Shown here: in pieces, positions 17,946-27,116 of the stretch
Layout of the letters: each line of letters starts with the position of its first letter
Numbering within the stretch: position 1 is the stretch's first letter
NCBI RefSeq assembly: GCF_000508085.1
Contig: NZ_KI669560.1
Location: 1,322,464-1,386,463 of the forward strand
Length of the DNA stretch: 64,000 nucleotides
Direction of reading: 5' to 3'
Source: Sediminibacterium sp. C3
GTDB lineage: Bacteria; Bacteroidota; Bacteroidia; Chitinophagales; Chitinophagaceae
Notes under the pieces: generated by a model
Databases searched by the model: none
What the model saw: only the letters and a program-made list of their open reading frames with translations
Told to the model about the DNA's origin: nothing
Position numbers and translations under genes: made by a program

Positions 17946-19841
17946 ATGATTCATTTTGATCTTCCTAAGCAAAAATCATCCATCATCAAAGTACTGGGTG
18001 TCGGTGGTGGTGGAAGCAACGCCGTAAACTTCATGTTTGAACAAAACATTGAGGGGGTTGACTTCATCATTTGTAATACCGATGCCAAAGCAATTGAGCA
18101 AAGCAAAGTGCCTAACAAAATTCAACTGGGACCGCATTTAACCCAGGGTTTGGGTGCGGGTGCCAATCCTGAAGTAGGTAAACGGGCTACTGAAGAATCT
18201 TTGGAAGAAATTAAACGCATTCTGGAAGTGAATACCAAAATGGCATTCATTACAGTGGGTATGGGGGGTGGAACCGGAACAGGTGGTGCCCCAATTATTG
18301 CACAAATTTGTAAGGACTTAGGAATCTTAACCGTTGGGATTGTAACCACTCCTTTTGGTTTTGAAGGTCCGCGCAGACAATTGCAGGCAGAAGAAGGAAT
18401 TAAGGCACTAAAGCCTTATGTAGATACATTGCTGGTAATCAGCAATGATAAATTGCGCATGCAGTATGGCAATTTGAAAATGAAGGAAGCATTTTCTAAA
18501 GCCGACAATGTATTGGCTACTGCAGCCAAATGTATTACCGATGTAATTAATAGCCGTGGACATATTATTGTAGACTTTGCGGATGTATGTACCGTAATGA
18601 AGAATGGCGGTGTGGCTATTTTGGGTAAGGCAGAAGTAGAAGGAGAGAACCGTGCACAGCTGGCAATTGAAGAAGCATTGTCTTCTCCATTGCTGAACGA
18701 CAGCGATATTAGAGGAGCGAAGTGGATATTGATTAATATCAACAGTACCGAAGGTGAACACGAGTGCACCATGGATGAACTGGAAATCATCAATAACCAC
18801 TTGCGTTTACAGGCCGGAGAAGATGCGGATGTAATTGTGGGTATGGGTTATGATGAAAGCCTCGATAAAAAAATTGGTATCACTTTGGTTGCTACCGGAT
18901 TTGAACACAAAGATCCATTTGCCAAACCAGCTGCTGTTAAACAAGAAGAAGCCAAGCCTGAGAAAATTGTGATGACTTTAAAAGTAGATCATCCTGCAGT
19001 TTCTACCGGCGTAATTACAGCTACAGCGCCTGCTGTGGAAGCAACTCCAGCACCTGTTGTAGAAGCGGTGAAAGAAGAAGCTCCTTCATTTGCAGAAAGC
19101 CTGATTCCGTTTGTTGCAGAAGAGCCCGTAACACCAGCAGCACCTGCAACCCCTGCGGAAACTACCCCTGCTCCGGAAAAAATTTACGAAACACTGGAAA
19201 TGCCCTCAACCGCTTCTCCTGTTATCGTATTCGATTTAGCACCAGCAGAGGCTGAGCCTGTTATGCAGACACCTCCTGCAGTGCACACTTTTGAAGAAGA
19301 AGTGGAAGCGTCATTGCCTCCAATTCCAACCGCCATTCATTCCAGTTTTTCAGGTTCTGCTTTAAGCAAGCCTGCTAATATTTATGCTACTGAAGCACCA
19401 GCACCCGTTGTTAGCACTACTCCTGAAGTGGCTGCTCCGCAAGTGCCTCAAGTAGAAGAAGAAGCGAATCTGTTCGATATGCAACTGGTAGAAAAACCAG
19501 AAGGCTATAGTGCTCCTCAGCCAACCATGAGTGCAACTCCTTCCAATGAGTCTGCTGATAATGGTGGTGATTATTTTGATGATGTGGAAGAGCAAAAAAG
19601 AAGAGCTGCAGAAAGAATTCAAAAGTTGCGTAATCTTTCTTTTAACATGAATAATACTTCTGACTTAAATGGAGAGTTTGATGCTGTTCCGGCTTATGTT
19701 AGAAGAAATATGGAATTATTCGGAAACACTTTAACTTCTGTAGAAAACTTTTATAGTAAGTACACCGTAGGAAAAGACGAAAATAACCAGACGCAGATCA
19801 ATACCATCAACACTTTCCTGGATGGTAAAAAACCAGACTAG
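17946..19841 (+). CDS. ftsZ: FtsZ with very long C-terminal linker
   Basis: FtsZ, the tubulin-like GTPase that forms the Z ring. The GTPase domain (about residues 12-325) carries GVGGGGSNAVNFMFE, the tubulin signature MGGGTGTGGAPIIA and FVTxPF-type TTPFGFEGPRR. At 631 residues it is about 250 longer than E. coli FtsZ. The extra part is a Pro/Ala/Glu/Thr-rich, probably disordered linker (about 335-540), then a charged segment. The conserved C-terminal peptide that binds FtsA is recognisable as VPAYVRRNMEL at residues 581-591. It is not terminal: 40 more residues follow it. Long linkers are known in this phylum. Confidence 0.96.
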   Translation: MIHFDLPKQKSSIIKVLGVGGGGSNAVNFMFEQNIEGVDFIICNTDAKAIEQSKVPNKIQLGPHLTQGLGAGANPEVGKRATEESLEEIKRILEVNTKMAFITVGMGGGTGTGGAPIIAQICKDLGILTVGIVTTPFGFEGPRRQLQAEEGIKALKPYVDTLLVISNDKLRMQYGNLKMKEAFSKADNVLATAAKCITDVINSRGHIIVDFADVCTVMKNGGVAILGKAEVEGENRAQLAIEEALSSPLLNDSDIRGAKWILININSTEGEHECTMDELEIINNHLRLQAGEDADVIVGMGYDESLDKKIGITLVATGFEHKDPFAKPAAVKQEEAKPEKIVMTLKVDHPAVSTGVITATAPAVEATPAPVVEAVKEEAPSFAESLIPFVAEEPVTPAAPATPAETTPAPEKIYETLEMPSTASPVIVFDLAPAEAEPVMQTPPAVHTFEEEVEASLPPIPTAIHSSFSGSALSKPANIYATEAPAPVVSTTPEVAAPQVPQVEEEANLFDMQLVEKPEGYSAPQPTMSATPSNESADNGGDYFDDVEEQKRRAAERIQKLRNLSFNMNNTSDLNGEFDAVPAYVRRNMELFGNTLTSVENFYSKYTVGKDENNQTQINTINTFLDGKKPD

Positions 19842-19844
19842 TAT

Positions 19845-20798
19845 ATGGCAACGGTTTTAATTACCGGTGGAACGGGAACAGTAGGTACTCGTTTAACTGA
19901 ATTGTTGATGCACAAAGGATATTCGGTTATCATTGTGGGTAGAGGGGGCAATCAAAAAAGAGTGGTGGACACTACCGGTAATGACAATACTTATTTGCGT
20001 TATGCAAAATGGAATATAGTCAATCAAACCATTGATGAATGGGCCATTCGGGAAGCTGATTTCATTGTTCACCTGGCAGGAGCAGGAGTGGCCGATCAAC
20101 GTTGGTCTGCTGCCAGGAAAAAAGAAATTGCAGACAGTCGCATTGAATCCGGCAATTTACTGGTGAAAGCTTTAAAGGAAATTCCCAACCAGGTCAAGGC
20201 TGTAATTAGTTCTTCTGCCATTGGCTGGTACGGCCCTGATCCCCGCAACAACCCTGGTTTTTCTGAAGATGCGCCTGCCCATTCAGATTTTCTGGGTACT
20301 ACCTGCAAAGAGTGGGAAGTGAGCATTGCACCTGTTCAGGAAATAGATAAAAGACTGGTGATTTTACGAACAGGCATTGTACTCAGCAATGCAGGTGGGG
20401 CATTGCTTGAATTTAAAAAACCCCTGATGGCCAGAACCGCTGCTATATTAGGAAACGGAAAGCAGATGATTAGCTGGATTCATATTGACGACCTTTGTTA
20501 TCAATTCATTTATGCCATTGAAAATTCAGCTTTACAGGGCGTTTACAATGCAGTAGCACCTAATCCGGTAAACAACAAAACACTTACGCTAACCCTTGCC
20601 AAAAAATATTGCGGATCCTTTTATCTGCCTATTTATGTTCCCGCTTTTGCACTTAAAATAGTGTTGGGAGAAATGAGCATTGAAGTGCTAAAAAGTGCAA
20701 CCGTCAGCAGCAAGAAAATACTGCAGGCTGGATTCAAGTTTCAATATCCTACTATTGAAAAAGCACTCGACAATCTAATTAAGTCTGGAGCCAGATAA
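19845..20798 (+). CDS. TIGR01777-family SDR epimerase (YfcH-like)
   Basis: A 317-residue NAD(P)-binding protein of the extended SDR class, TIGR01777/YfcH type. It begins VLITGGTGTVGTRLTELL, has IVHLAGAGVADQRWS, AVISSSAIGWYGP (active-site Tyr region), LRTGIVLSNAGGALLEF, and the C-terminal DUF1731-type block with ALKIVLGEMSIEVLKSATVSS. The substrate of this family is not established. It starts 4 bases after the ftsZ stop, so it is probably co-transcribed with the end of the dcw cluster. Its stop lies 8 bases from that of the convergent ABC permease gene. Confidence 0.88.
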   Translation: MATVLITGGTGTVGTRLTELLMHKGYSVIIVGRGGNQKRVVDTTGNDNTYLRYAKWNIVNQTIDEWAIREADFIVHLAGAGVADQRWSAARKKEIADSRIESGNLLVKALKEIPNQVKAVISSSAIGWYGPDPRNNPGFSEDAPAHSDFLGTTCKEWEVSIAPVQEIDKRLVILRTGIVLSNAGGALLEFKKPLMARTAAILGNGKQMISWIHIDDLCYQFIYAIENSALQGVYNAVAPNPVNNKTLTLTLAKKYCGSFYLPIYVPAFALKIVLGEMSIEVLKSATVSSKKILQAGFKFQYPTIEKALDNLIKSGAR

Positions 20799-20806
20799 AA
20801 CGGGTC

Positions 20807-21634
20807 TTAGTTCAAATCTCTTTTACTGTGTACTTTAAAACAGATCAGCCAGATAATAACGGTATACAGTATCGTTAGTATAACCTGTTCATTCACCAAT
20901 GAAATCGAAAGCAGGTAAGCATCTTTTGAATCTTTACCAAAGTTGCCTGTGAATGCTGGTGCTACCAATATATTATCGGATACTTCAATGGGCAGAAAAC
21001 GGGTAATAGGGATCTTTTTGTATTTCAGATAAGCCACCAGAATATTTTCTACTACCAGATAATAAAACACAAAAATGCCCAATGCAATGAAGGCTTTTTT
21101 TACCAGATAGCCCAACAGGAATGCAATGGATAATTGCGCAAATGTTTGTAAATAAAACATAGGGATATAATGCAGTTGCTCTGCAATTCTTCCCAGATTA
21201 TCCGGATCGGTATAAACTCCGAAAGCCATTGCCACGAACATGAATACCGTCATTACTACAAATGATATAATGGCCACATCAATTAGCTTTCCCGCCATAA
21301 AATCTTTTCGGCTCCATCCGTCAATGATGTTTTGTTTATGCGTACGGTAGTTGTATTCATTTGTAATTAACATGATAACCAGAATGCCCGGTAGTATTAC
21401 AAAGAAGGAAGAAAAATAGGCAACCGTATGAAAGGTTTCCGGAAAAGCAAATGGATTACCCAATAACATTTTTGCAATATTATTGGTCATTTCCTTTCCC
21501 TGTGTTACCTGCTGGTAAACATTGTAGAACATGTAATTAATGCTTGGGTAAGTAAGCATTACTATGGCCAGCATCCACCAAAATGCAGGATACTTTTTAA
21601 TTTTCAGCCATTCTATTTTTAAAAGTGCGCCCAT
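20807..21634 (-). CDS. ABC-2 type exporter permease
   Basis: A 275-residue membrane protein with six hydrophobic segments in the ABC-2 permease arrangement: a cytoplasmic start LLKIEWLKIKKYPAFWWML, a large region with VILPGILVIMLITNEYNYRTHKQNIIDGWSRKDF, which is the conserved amphipathic segment of this family, and a final helix near VILTILYTVIIWLICF. It lies 11 bases downstream of the partner ATPase gene (21646-22545), so the two form an exporter operon. The substrate cannot be deduced; lipid, peptide or drug export are all possible for this class. Confidence 0.83.
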   Translation of the reverse strand: MGALLKIEWLKIKKYPAFWWMLAIVMLTYPSINYMFYNVYQQVTQGKEMTNNIAKMLLGNPFAFPETFHTVAYFSSFFVILPGILVIMLITNEYNYRTHKQNIIDGWSRKDFMAGKLIDVAIISFVVMTVFMFVAMAFGVYTDPDNLGRIAEQLHYIPMFYLQTFAQLSIAFLLGYLVKKAFIALGIFVFYYLVVENILVAYLKYKKIPITRFLPIEVSDNILVAPAFTGNFGKDSKDAYLLSISLVNEQVILTILYTVIIWLICFKVHSKRDLN

Positions 21635-21645
21635 TGTATTTGTTA

Positions 21646-22545
21646 TTAGTCGTTGGTAAGTTCAAAGAACTTGGTTTCTAAACTCTTTTTCTTATTCAGT
21701 AACAGGTTCAGTGTAATTCCTTTGTTAAAGCAGAATTGATTCACTGCTTCCATATTCGCAGTTCCGGCCGGAAAATGAACCTGCAAGCGGTTATTGTCTT
21801 CTTTGATGGATAAAACATTTTCCATGCCAGACAAACATTCTTTTAAACTACTTAAGTCGGCAGATCCAATTTCAACAATGTCTTCGTTGCTTAATACTTC
21901 GTCTACCGGACCACTGGTTAATAAGGTTCCTCTTTTTAAGATGGCCACATGCGTACAGATTTTTTCTACTTCATCCAGCAAGTGGCTGGCGATAATGATG
22001 GTAATACCTTCGTTTGCCAGTCGTTTAATTAATTCTCTTATTTCCAGTATACCTACGGGATCAAGACCGTTGGTGGGCTCATCCAGCAGCAATACTTCGG
22101 GGTTGCCAAGCAGGGCAGCAGCAATGGCCAGCCTTTGTTTCATGCCCAGGCTATAGGTACTGAATTTTGATTTTTTTCTTTCGGTAAGTTTAACAATCTC
22201 CAGCACCGCATCTATATCGGCATCGGTTCCCCTGCCACTGATGGCAGATGTGATTTTTAAATTGTCTACAGCCGACAGGTAATGATAAAAATTGGGTGTC
22301 TCCAGTAAGGAGCCAATCCTTTTTCTGGCATTGGCACTATGTGGTAAATTGAACCACTGATAGGTTCCTGAGTCTGCACCCAATACATCCAGCACAATAC
22401 TCATCAGTGTGGTTTTTCCACTACCGTTTGGACCTAATATGCCAAATACACTCCCCTTGGGTATGGTTAAGGAAACATCCTTTAATGCTTTTACGGAACC
22501 GTAAGACTTGCTTACATCCGTTAATTGCAAAACTTTTTCCATCAT
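21646..22545 (-). CDS. ABC transporter ATP-binding protein
   Basis: A 299-residue ATPase of the CcmA/NatA-like ABC-2 group. It shows Walker A GILGPNGSGKTTLMSI, the Q loop region at about residue 80, the signature YSLGMKQRLAIAAAL, Walker B EVLLLDEPTNGLDPVG and the switch His in IIIASHLLDEVEKIC. A C-terminal accessory domain of about 80 residues follows, typical of this group. An in-frame second ATG follows the first codon, so the start could be 3 bases later. It is encoded directly upstream of the permease and just after the GH5 gene on the same strand, with 2 bases between. Confidence 0.93.
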   Translation of the reverse strand: MMEKVLQLTDVSKSYGSVKALKDVSLTIPKGSVFGILGPNGSGKTTLMSIVLDVLGADSGTYQWFNLPHSANARKRIGSLLETPNFYHYLSAVDNLKITSAISGRGTDADIDAVLEIVKLTERKKSKFSTYSLGMKQRLAIAAALLGNPEVLLLDEPTNGLDPVGILEIRELIKRLANEGITIIIASHLLDEVEKICTHVAILKRGTLLTSGPVDEVLSNEDIVEIGSADLSSLKECLSGMENVLSIKEDNNRLQVHFPAGTANMEAVNQFCFNKGITLNLLLNKKKSLETKFFELTND

Positions 22546-22547
22546 TA

Positions 22548-23627
22548 TTAATTTTTAAGCCAGTTCCGAAGCTGCTTGATTACTTTTTCTTCTTTGAATA
22601 TACCAAACTTATCATTGTAATCCCATAGCATGGTTGGTATATCAAACTGCTCCATCAGGCCCGTGATATCTCTAAGATAGGTAGATTTTGACTTGGCATT
22701 GGCTAAATTGATAACCCCCGTTTCTGTACAGATAAGCGGCAAATTCAGCTTATCGGCATCTGCCTTTATTTTTTTGATTCTACTGTATAAATAGTTGTAA
22801 TTAGATTCTCTGGGGAATCTTTCAAATTCCTTAATTACTTCCGAGTCGGGTGCCGCGTCTTTTAGTTCGGGCATTTTTCTTTTTCGGAAAGGATAGGGCA
22901 GGCCGGTCATATAGGTTTTCTCCTTGGTCCACTCTGCCCCCTGATGCGTGAATACATAGGGTTCGTAAAAATGAAAAGTGTACAGGATTTTTTCATCATC
23001 CACGGGAAGTTTGCCCATGGCCAGCAGCTCATTAATGCCGTTGTAGTTGGTTCCCCCAATAATGAAAATACGGTCATGGTCTTCTTTTCTAAGGGCTTTT
23101 ACAATGGTATTGGCTGTTTGTTTCCAGGTCTCGGCACTGGTTACCGGCTCGTTGTACAGTTCAAAAAATAATTTTTCGCTCGAGAATTCCCTTAAGTATT
23201 GCATTACCTGCTTCCAGATCCCGACAATTCTGTCGGCCTCTGTTTCCCTGTTCTGGTCGGTTAGCTTGCCATAATGGTAAACAATTACCAGTTTTAGGTT
23301 CAATCTGCGGCAGTTCATATAGGTGTCATGCAATTTTTGGAGAATTGCTTCGTTTAATTGGGTGGATCCTTCCCTCATGAAGTAATCGAAAGCCACCGGC
23401 AAACGAACTGTTTCGAACCCGGCAGCGGCAATTGATTCCAGCATCGGGCGAATATCAGTTGTTAAAAGCTGTTGCTGACTAACCCAGTATTGTTCTAACA
23501 ATGAAATGTTCACCCCCTGACCCATAGAGCGGGCGATCTTGCGGAGTGCTTCCTGATTTTGAGCGGAAACCGGGGCTGCTTCCAGTAGGAAAAAGCAACT
23601 GATGAGTACTAAAGTTCTTCGCAACAC
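22548..23627 (-). CDS. secreted GH5-family glycoside hydrolase
   Basis: A 359-residue cellulase-like protein of glycoside hydrolase family 5. An N-terminal signal peptide (VLISCFFLLEAAPVSAQ) points to export. The TIM-barrel landmarks are MGQGVNISLLEQYW, AAGFETVRLPVAFDYF, LVIVYHYG, the acid/base Glu at about residue 160 in FFELYNEPV, YTFHFYEPYVFTHQGAEW, and the nucleophile Glu at about residue 299 in LICTETGVIN. Its position, divergent from the kinase and BcsB/glycosyltransferase genes, suggests trimming of the polymer made by that locus, much as the BcsZ cellulase does in other cellulose operons. It is paralogous to the GH5 at 54464-55630. Confidence 0.87.
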   Translation of the reverse strand: MLRRTLVLISCFFLLEAAPVSAQNQEALRKIARSMGQGVNISLLEQYWVSQQQLLTTDIRPMLESIAAAGFETVRLPVAFDYFMREGSTQLNEAILQKLHDTYMNCRRLNLKLVIVYHYGKLTDQNRETEADRIVGIWKQVMQYLREFSSEKLFFELYNEPVTSAETWKQTANTIVKALRKEDHDRIFIIGGTNYNGINELLAMGKLPVDDEKILYTFHFYEPYVFTHQGAEWTKEKTYMTGLPYPFRKRKMPELKDAAPDSEVIKEFERFPRESNYNYLYSRIKKIKADADKLNLPLICTETGVINLANAKSKSTYLRDITGLMEQFDIPTMLWDYNDKFGIFKEEKVIKQLRNWLKN

Positions 23628-23678
23628 GTTTTACAGTTAAATGATTAATATTTTATCAGTAGCAGATAAGAAGTACCC

Positions 23679-25049
23679 ATGATTGATTACCATCGGATTC
23701 CTTATGTAAATATAGACCGCGCCAAGCTAAATAATGAGCTGGTGAAGCGGGGTGCTTTCTATTCGAATGTGGCTGTGTGGACTTTGATGTTTTCACTTCC
23801 ATTGTTTTGGCTGTTAGATGTTTTGTTCATGAAGGAAGACTGGATGTTTTTATTGGTCATCCGCATCATCTTCTTTTCCATCTCTTATTTCTTTTACATT
23901 TTCGGCACCAAAAAACGTTGGGGCCATGAACTGATATTAAACTTAGTGGTTGGGATAAATATTGCATTGGTCTCCATGATTTGTGGAATTGTTCCTGTTG
24001 CTACTGGTTTGCCTTACTATTTGCTGGCTTCTATTATGATGTTGCTTCTGAATACCATTTTATTCTGGAGGCCTTTGTTTGCGCAGTTACATGCGGCTAT
24101 TTCCTTTACTATTATTCTGTTCATGTACTCGCTCAACAACGAAACAGCCAGCTATGCCAGCTTGATTTCGAATGGGGGAGGCGTATATTTTCTGGTAGCT
24201 ATTTTCTCTATTGTTATTGCCTATAACCGCTACCAGATTGTAAAGCGTGAGACAGAGAAAAACCTGATTATTGAAGAATCCAACAGAAGATTGCTGGAAC
24301 AGAACGAAAAAATAAACGACCAGCACCATATTATTGAAGAGAAGAACCGTCGCCTGAAAGAATTGAGTGATTATCGTCAGAATACCCTCAATATTATGAT
24401 TCATGACCTGAAAAACTTTATCGGGTCTAACCAGATTTCCATTGATCTCATCAATCGCAAGAGCAGTAACCTGACTTCTGACCAGAAGGAAATTCTGAGT
24501 TATATCACCATGGGGAACGAAAAATTGCATTATCTGAGCCAGAAACTGGCAGAGTCAGCAGAAGCCGATTCTGGTAAAATTACTTACCGGATGGAACAAT
24601 TCGATATTATTCCTGAGGTGGAAAAAGCAGCGATTACCCTGGTGGATGCGGCCAGTATTAAGCAGGTAAACCTTCAGGTTCACCTTTCTCCGTCCGAAGT
24701 AATGGTAAATATTGATAAAATATTTTTACGTCATATATTATTTAAGCTACTTTCTAACGTTATTAGGTTTATCCAAAAGGGTTCTTCTGTTAGTATTCAT
24801 GCCAATGACCTGGATGGGTCTTGTATTATTGAGATCATCAATAAGACCAATAACCCCATCGGAATGGAAAAACTGGATGAATATTTTAGCCGATTAACCA
24901 ATCCTAACCAGTCTGAATTGGCCATCAACCACTCAGGCATGGGATTTTCTATTGCCAAGCAGCTAACCGAAGACATGGGAGGTTCGCTAACTTATGAAAG
25001 CAATGTGACTGTTGGAAACTATTTTAAACTCAAATTCAAACTGGCTTAG
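23679..25049 (+). CDS. membrane histidine kinase with degenerate G1 box
   Basis: A 456-residue protein. The first 190 residues or so hold about six hydrophobic helices. A coiled-coil linker follows (around KRETEKNLIIEESNRRLLEQ), then a HisKA-like region with His at about residue 242 in MIHDLKNFIG, and an ATPase domain with N box LLSNVIRF and G2 SGMGFSIAK. The G1 box is abnormal: where DxGxG is expected the sequence reads INKTNNPIGM, with Asn in place of the ATP-contacting Asp. It may be a weak kinase, a phosphatase or a scaffold. It is divergent from the GH5 gene and 18 bases before the BcsB-like gene, so it is a likely regulator of the polysaccharide locus. Confidence 0.82.
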   Translation: MIDYHRIPYVNIDRAKLNNELVKRGAFYSNVAVWTLMFSLPLFWLLDVLFMKEDWMFLLVIRIIFFSISYFFYIFGTKKRWGHELILNLVVGINIALVSMICGIVPVATGLPYYLLASIMMLLLNTILFWRPLFAQLHAAISFTIILFMYSLNNETASYASLISNGGGVYFLVAIFSIVIAYNRYQIVKRETEKNLIIEESNRRLLEQNEKINDQHHIIEEKNRRLKELSDYRQNTLNIMIHDLKNFIGSNQISIDLINRKSSNLTSDQKEILSYITMGNEKLHYLSQKLAESAEADSGKITYRMEQFDIIPEVEKAAITLVDAASIKQVNLQVHLSPSEVMVNIDKIFLRHILFKLLSNVIRFIQKGSSVSIHANDLDGSCIIEIINKTNNPIGMEKLDEYFSRLTNPNQSELAINHSGMGFSIAKQLTEDMGGSLTYESNVTVGNYFKLKFKLA

Positions 25050-25067
25050 TTTAAATACCCCGAAATC

Positions 25068-27089
25068 ATGAAAACAAAATCATCCCTGCTCGTACTCTTC
25101 CTGCTGATAGCTGGTAGCATTATTGCCCAGGACTTCAAGACCCGCTCCCTGGAAGCAATGGGTTACCGGAATGAATCCATCATGGGTATTAATGGTGCAA
25201 TCTCTTATTTCCTGAAACTACAGCCAAGAGACGATGTAGACCGTACCAACCTGGTGCTACAGGTAAAGCCTTCTCAGGTTTTAAGAGAAGACATGTCTAC
25301 CATCACGGTTTCTTTAAAAGATGAGCCAGTATATACCACCCGTTTGGTGGCAGATGCCATTGACTCTGTAATGACGATTGTAATCCCCCTGAATAAAAGA
25401 TATGTTCAGGAAGATGGTCGTTTTATTAAGTTGAGAATTGACGCTAAAATGGCAATGTCCGATGAATATTGCAAGGACGTTGACAATCCGGCCATCTGGG
25501 TAACCATCCGTAACTCTTCTTACTTAGAAGTGATTAAACAAGAACGTTCAACTTATTATCATAGTTTAAAAGAAACCATTTCTGAATACAATTCAGTAGC
25601 AACACCGGTAAATGCAGACCTGGACGATTTAACGAGCGGTTCTATTCTTTTTGCCTTATTGAAGCAGAAAGGCGGTTTGGAAGATATTGTTACCACCAAT
25701 TACAGAAATACTGATTCTTCTGTTGGAAATACTATCGTAACAGGATTGTACAACAAACTTCCTGCTTATATTCAGGCGCAATTGCCTGAATTTAAAAACG
25801 GTCAGGGCTTAATTAAAAACCTGATATTTCCCAATGGAGATTATGTATTAGTCATTACCGGTAAGGATCCGGAAGGGTATAGAAAAGCCATTTACACCCT
25901 GACAAATTACAAAATCATCAATGGTAGTTTCTCTTATACCATGTTAGTAGATCAGGGTCAGCCAGCTTACTTTGACAAGAATCAGTTACCTGTTGTGTTC
26001 TCGCTGGAAGAGCTGGGTGGTACGCCTAAGCTGATGGAAGGTATTGGTGCTTTGAAAACCAACTACGCCTTTTCTTTGGCCGATTACAATGCCATTCCTA
26101 AAAAACTTACGTTCCACTTGGAAGCCATGCTTTCTATGTTGAAGGAAGGCGACCGTGGTTTCTTAAACGTATACCTGAACGATAATCTGGTATTCAGTAC
26201 CGACTTACACGATAAAACCAGTTTCAATGGAGACATTGAACTTAAGCCCTACTTACTTACTAAGAATAACTCATTGGTAGTGGAAATGCGTTTTCATGGT
26301 GCAGGTGGTATTTGTAAGGAAGGGTTCTCTAACTTCTTCGGATTCATTGATACCAAAACTTCTAACCTGGTGTTCTCTGGCGAAAAAGTAAATGAGTTCT
26401 ATAACTTCTTTAACTATCCTGGAGAGTTTAGAAAGAAAGCTTTGCGTTGTATTGTTACTCCAAGCCTGATGCCTTATTTGGCAGCTTCTCTGGGCGAACT
26501 GGTGTTTCAGTTGAATACAGCTACTTTGGCAGCGAACTATCTGTTTATTCCTGAACTGGTAACTTCTGATAAAGCCAATATGAACGATATGGCAAACATG
26601 AATGCCATTGCCTTATTGCACAGAAACGATCCGTTGATTAAGAACTTTGAAAAGAACCTACCAGTACAATTCAACAGAGACTTCCAGTTGTATAAAGATA
26701 TTAGTGGGGAAACCTCTTACTCTATAAATGACTTCTCTAATTCCGGTATCGCACAGATTTTCAGACAGGGTAGTTCTACCTTCCTGCTTGTGAGTGCGCT
26801 AGGTGATTCCAGTATCAGCGATGCCTTCGAAGGAGTAATCAAGAGCTTTGGATCGCAGTACTCTGCTATTGAAAGTAACGTGTGTATTGCCAACAGTAAA
26901 GGAAAGAGTAATTTCTTCTTTAAACTGCCCGATAATGCTGGACTGGTTACCTATAGAGGCGATAAGAATAATTTGGCATTGCTTTGGAATAAATACAAAT
27001 ATTTCATGCTGGCTGGTTTAGGTATCCTATTGGTACTTGGTTTCTTCTTCATTAGAAAGCGTGTGAAAAAATCACAGGAGATTGTTTAA
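25068..27089 (+). CDS. BcsB-like polysaccharide synthase periplasmic subunit
   Basis: A 673-residue protein with a cleavable-type signal peptide (SLLVLFLLIAGSIIAQ), a long periplasmic part and a single C-terminal membrane helix (YFMLAGLGILLVLGFFFI) with a short basic tail. This is the topology of BcsB, the periplasmic carbohydrate-binding partner of cellulose synthase. Matching elements include the jelly-roll start with LQPRDDVDRTNLVLQVKPSQVL, IPLNKRYVQEDG, KMAMSDEYCKDVDNPAIWV and, in the second half, LSLVVEMRFHGAGGICKEG-like sequence. It lacks the fused BcsA seen in some species. The glycosyltransferase gene follows after 27 bases. Confidence 0.85.
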   Translation: MKTKSSLLVLFLLIAGSIIAQDFKTRSLEAMGYRNESIMGINGAISYFLKLQPRDDVDRTNLVLQVKPSQVLREDMSTITVSLKDEPVYTTRLVADAIDSVMTIVIPLNKRYVQEDGRFIKLRIDAKMAMSDEYCKDVDNPAIWVTIRNSSYLEVIKQERSTYYHSLKETISEYNSVATPVNADLDDLTSGSILFALLKQKGGLEDIVTTNYRNTDSSVGNTIVTGLYNKLPAYIQAQLPEFKNGQGLIKNLIFPNGDYVLVITGKDPEGYRKAIYTLTNYKIINGSFSYTMLVDQGQPAYFDKNQLPVVFSLEELGGTPKLMEGIGALKTNYAFSLADYNAIPKKLTFHLEAMLSMLKEGDRGFLNVYLNDNLVFSTDLHDKTSFNGDIELKPYLLTKNNSLVVEMRFHGAGGICKEGFSNFFGFIDTKTSNLVFSGEKVNEFYNFFNYPGEFRKKALRCIVTPSLMPYLAASLGELVFQLNTATLAANYLFIPELVTSDKANMNDMANMNAIALLHRNDPLIKNFEKNLPVQFNRDFQLYKDISGETSYSINDFSNSGIAQIFRQGSSTFLLVSALGDSSISDAFEGVIKSFGSQYSAIESNVCIANSKGKSNFFFKLPDNAGLVTYRGDKNNLALLWNKYKYFMLAGLGILLVLGFFFIRKRVKKSQEIV

Positions 27090-27116
27090 TTGATTCCTTA
27101 AAAATCCGTAGCATCT

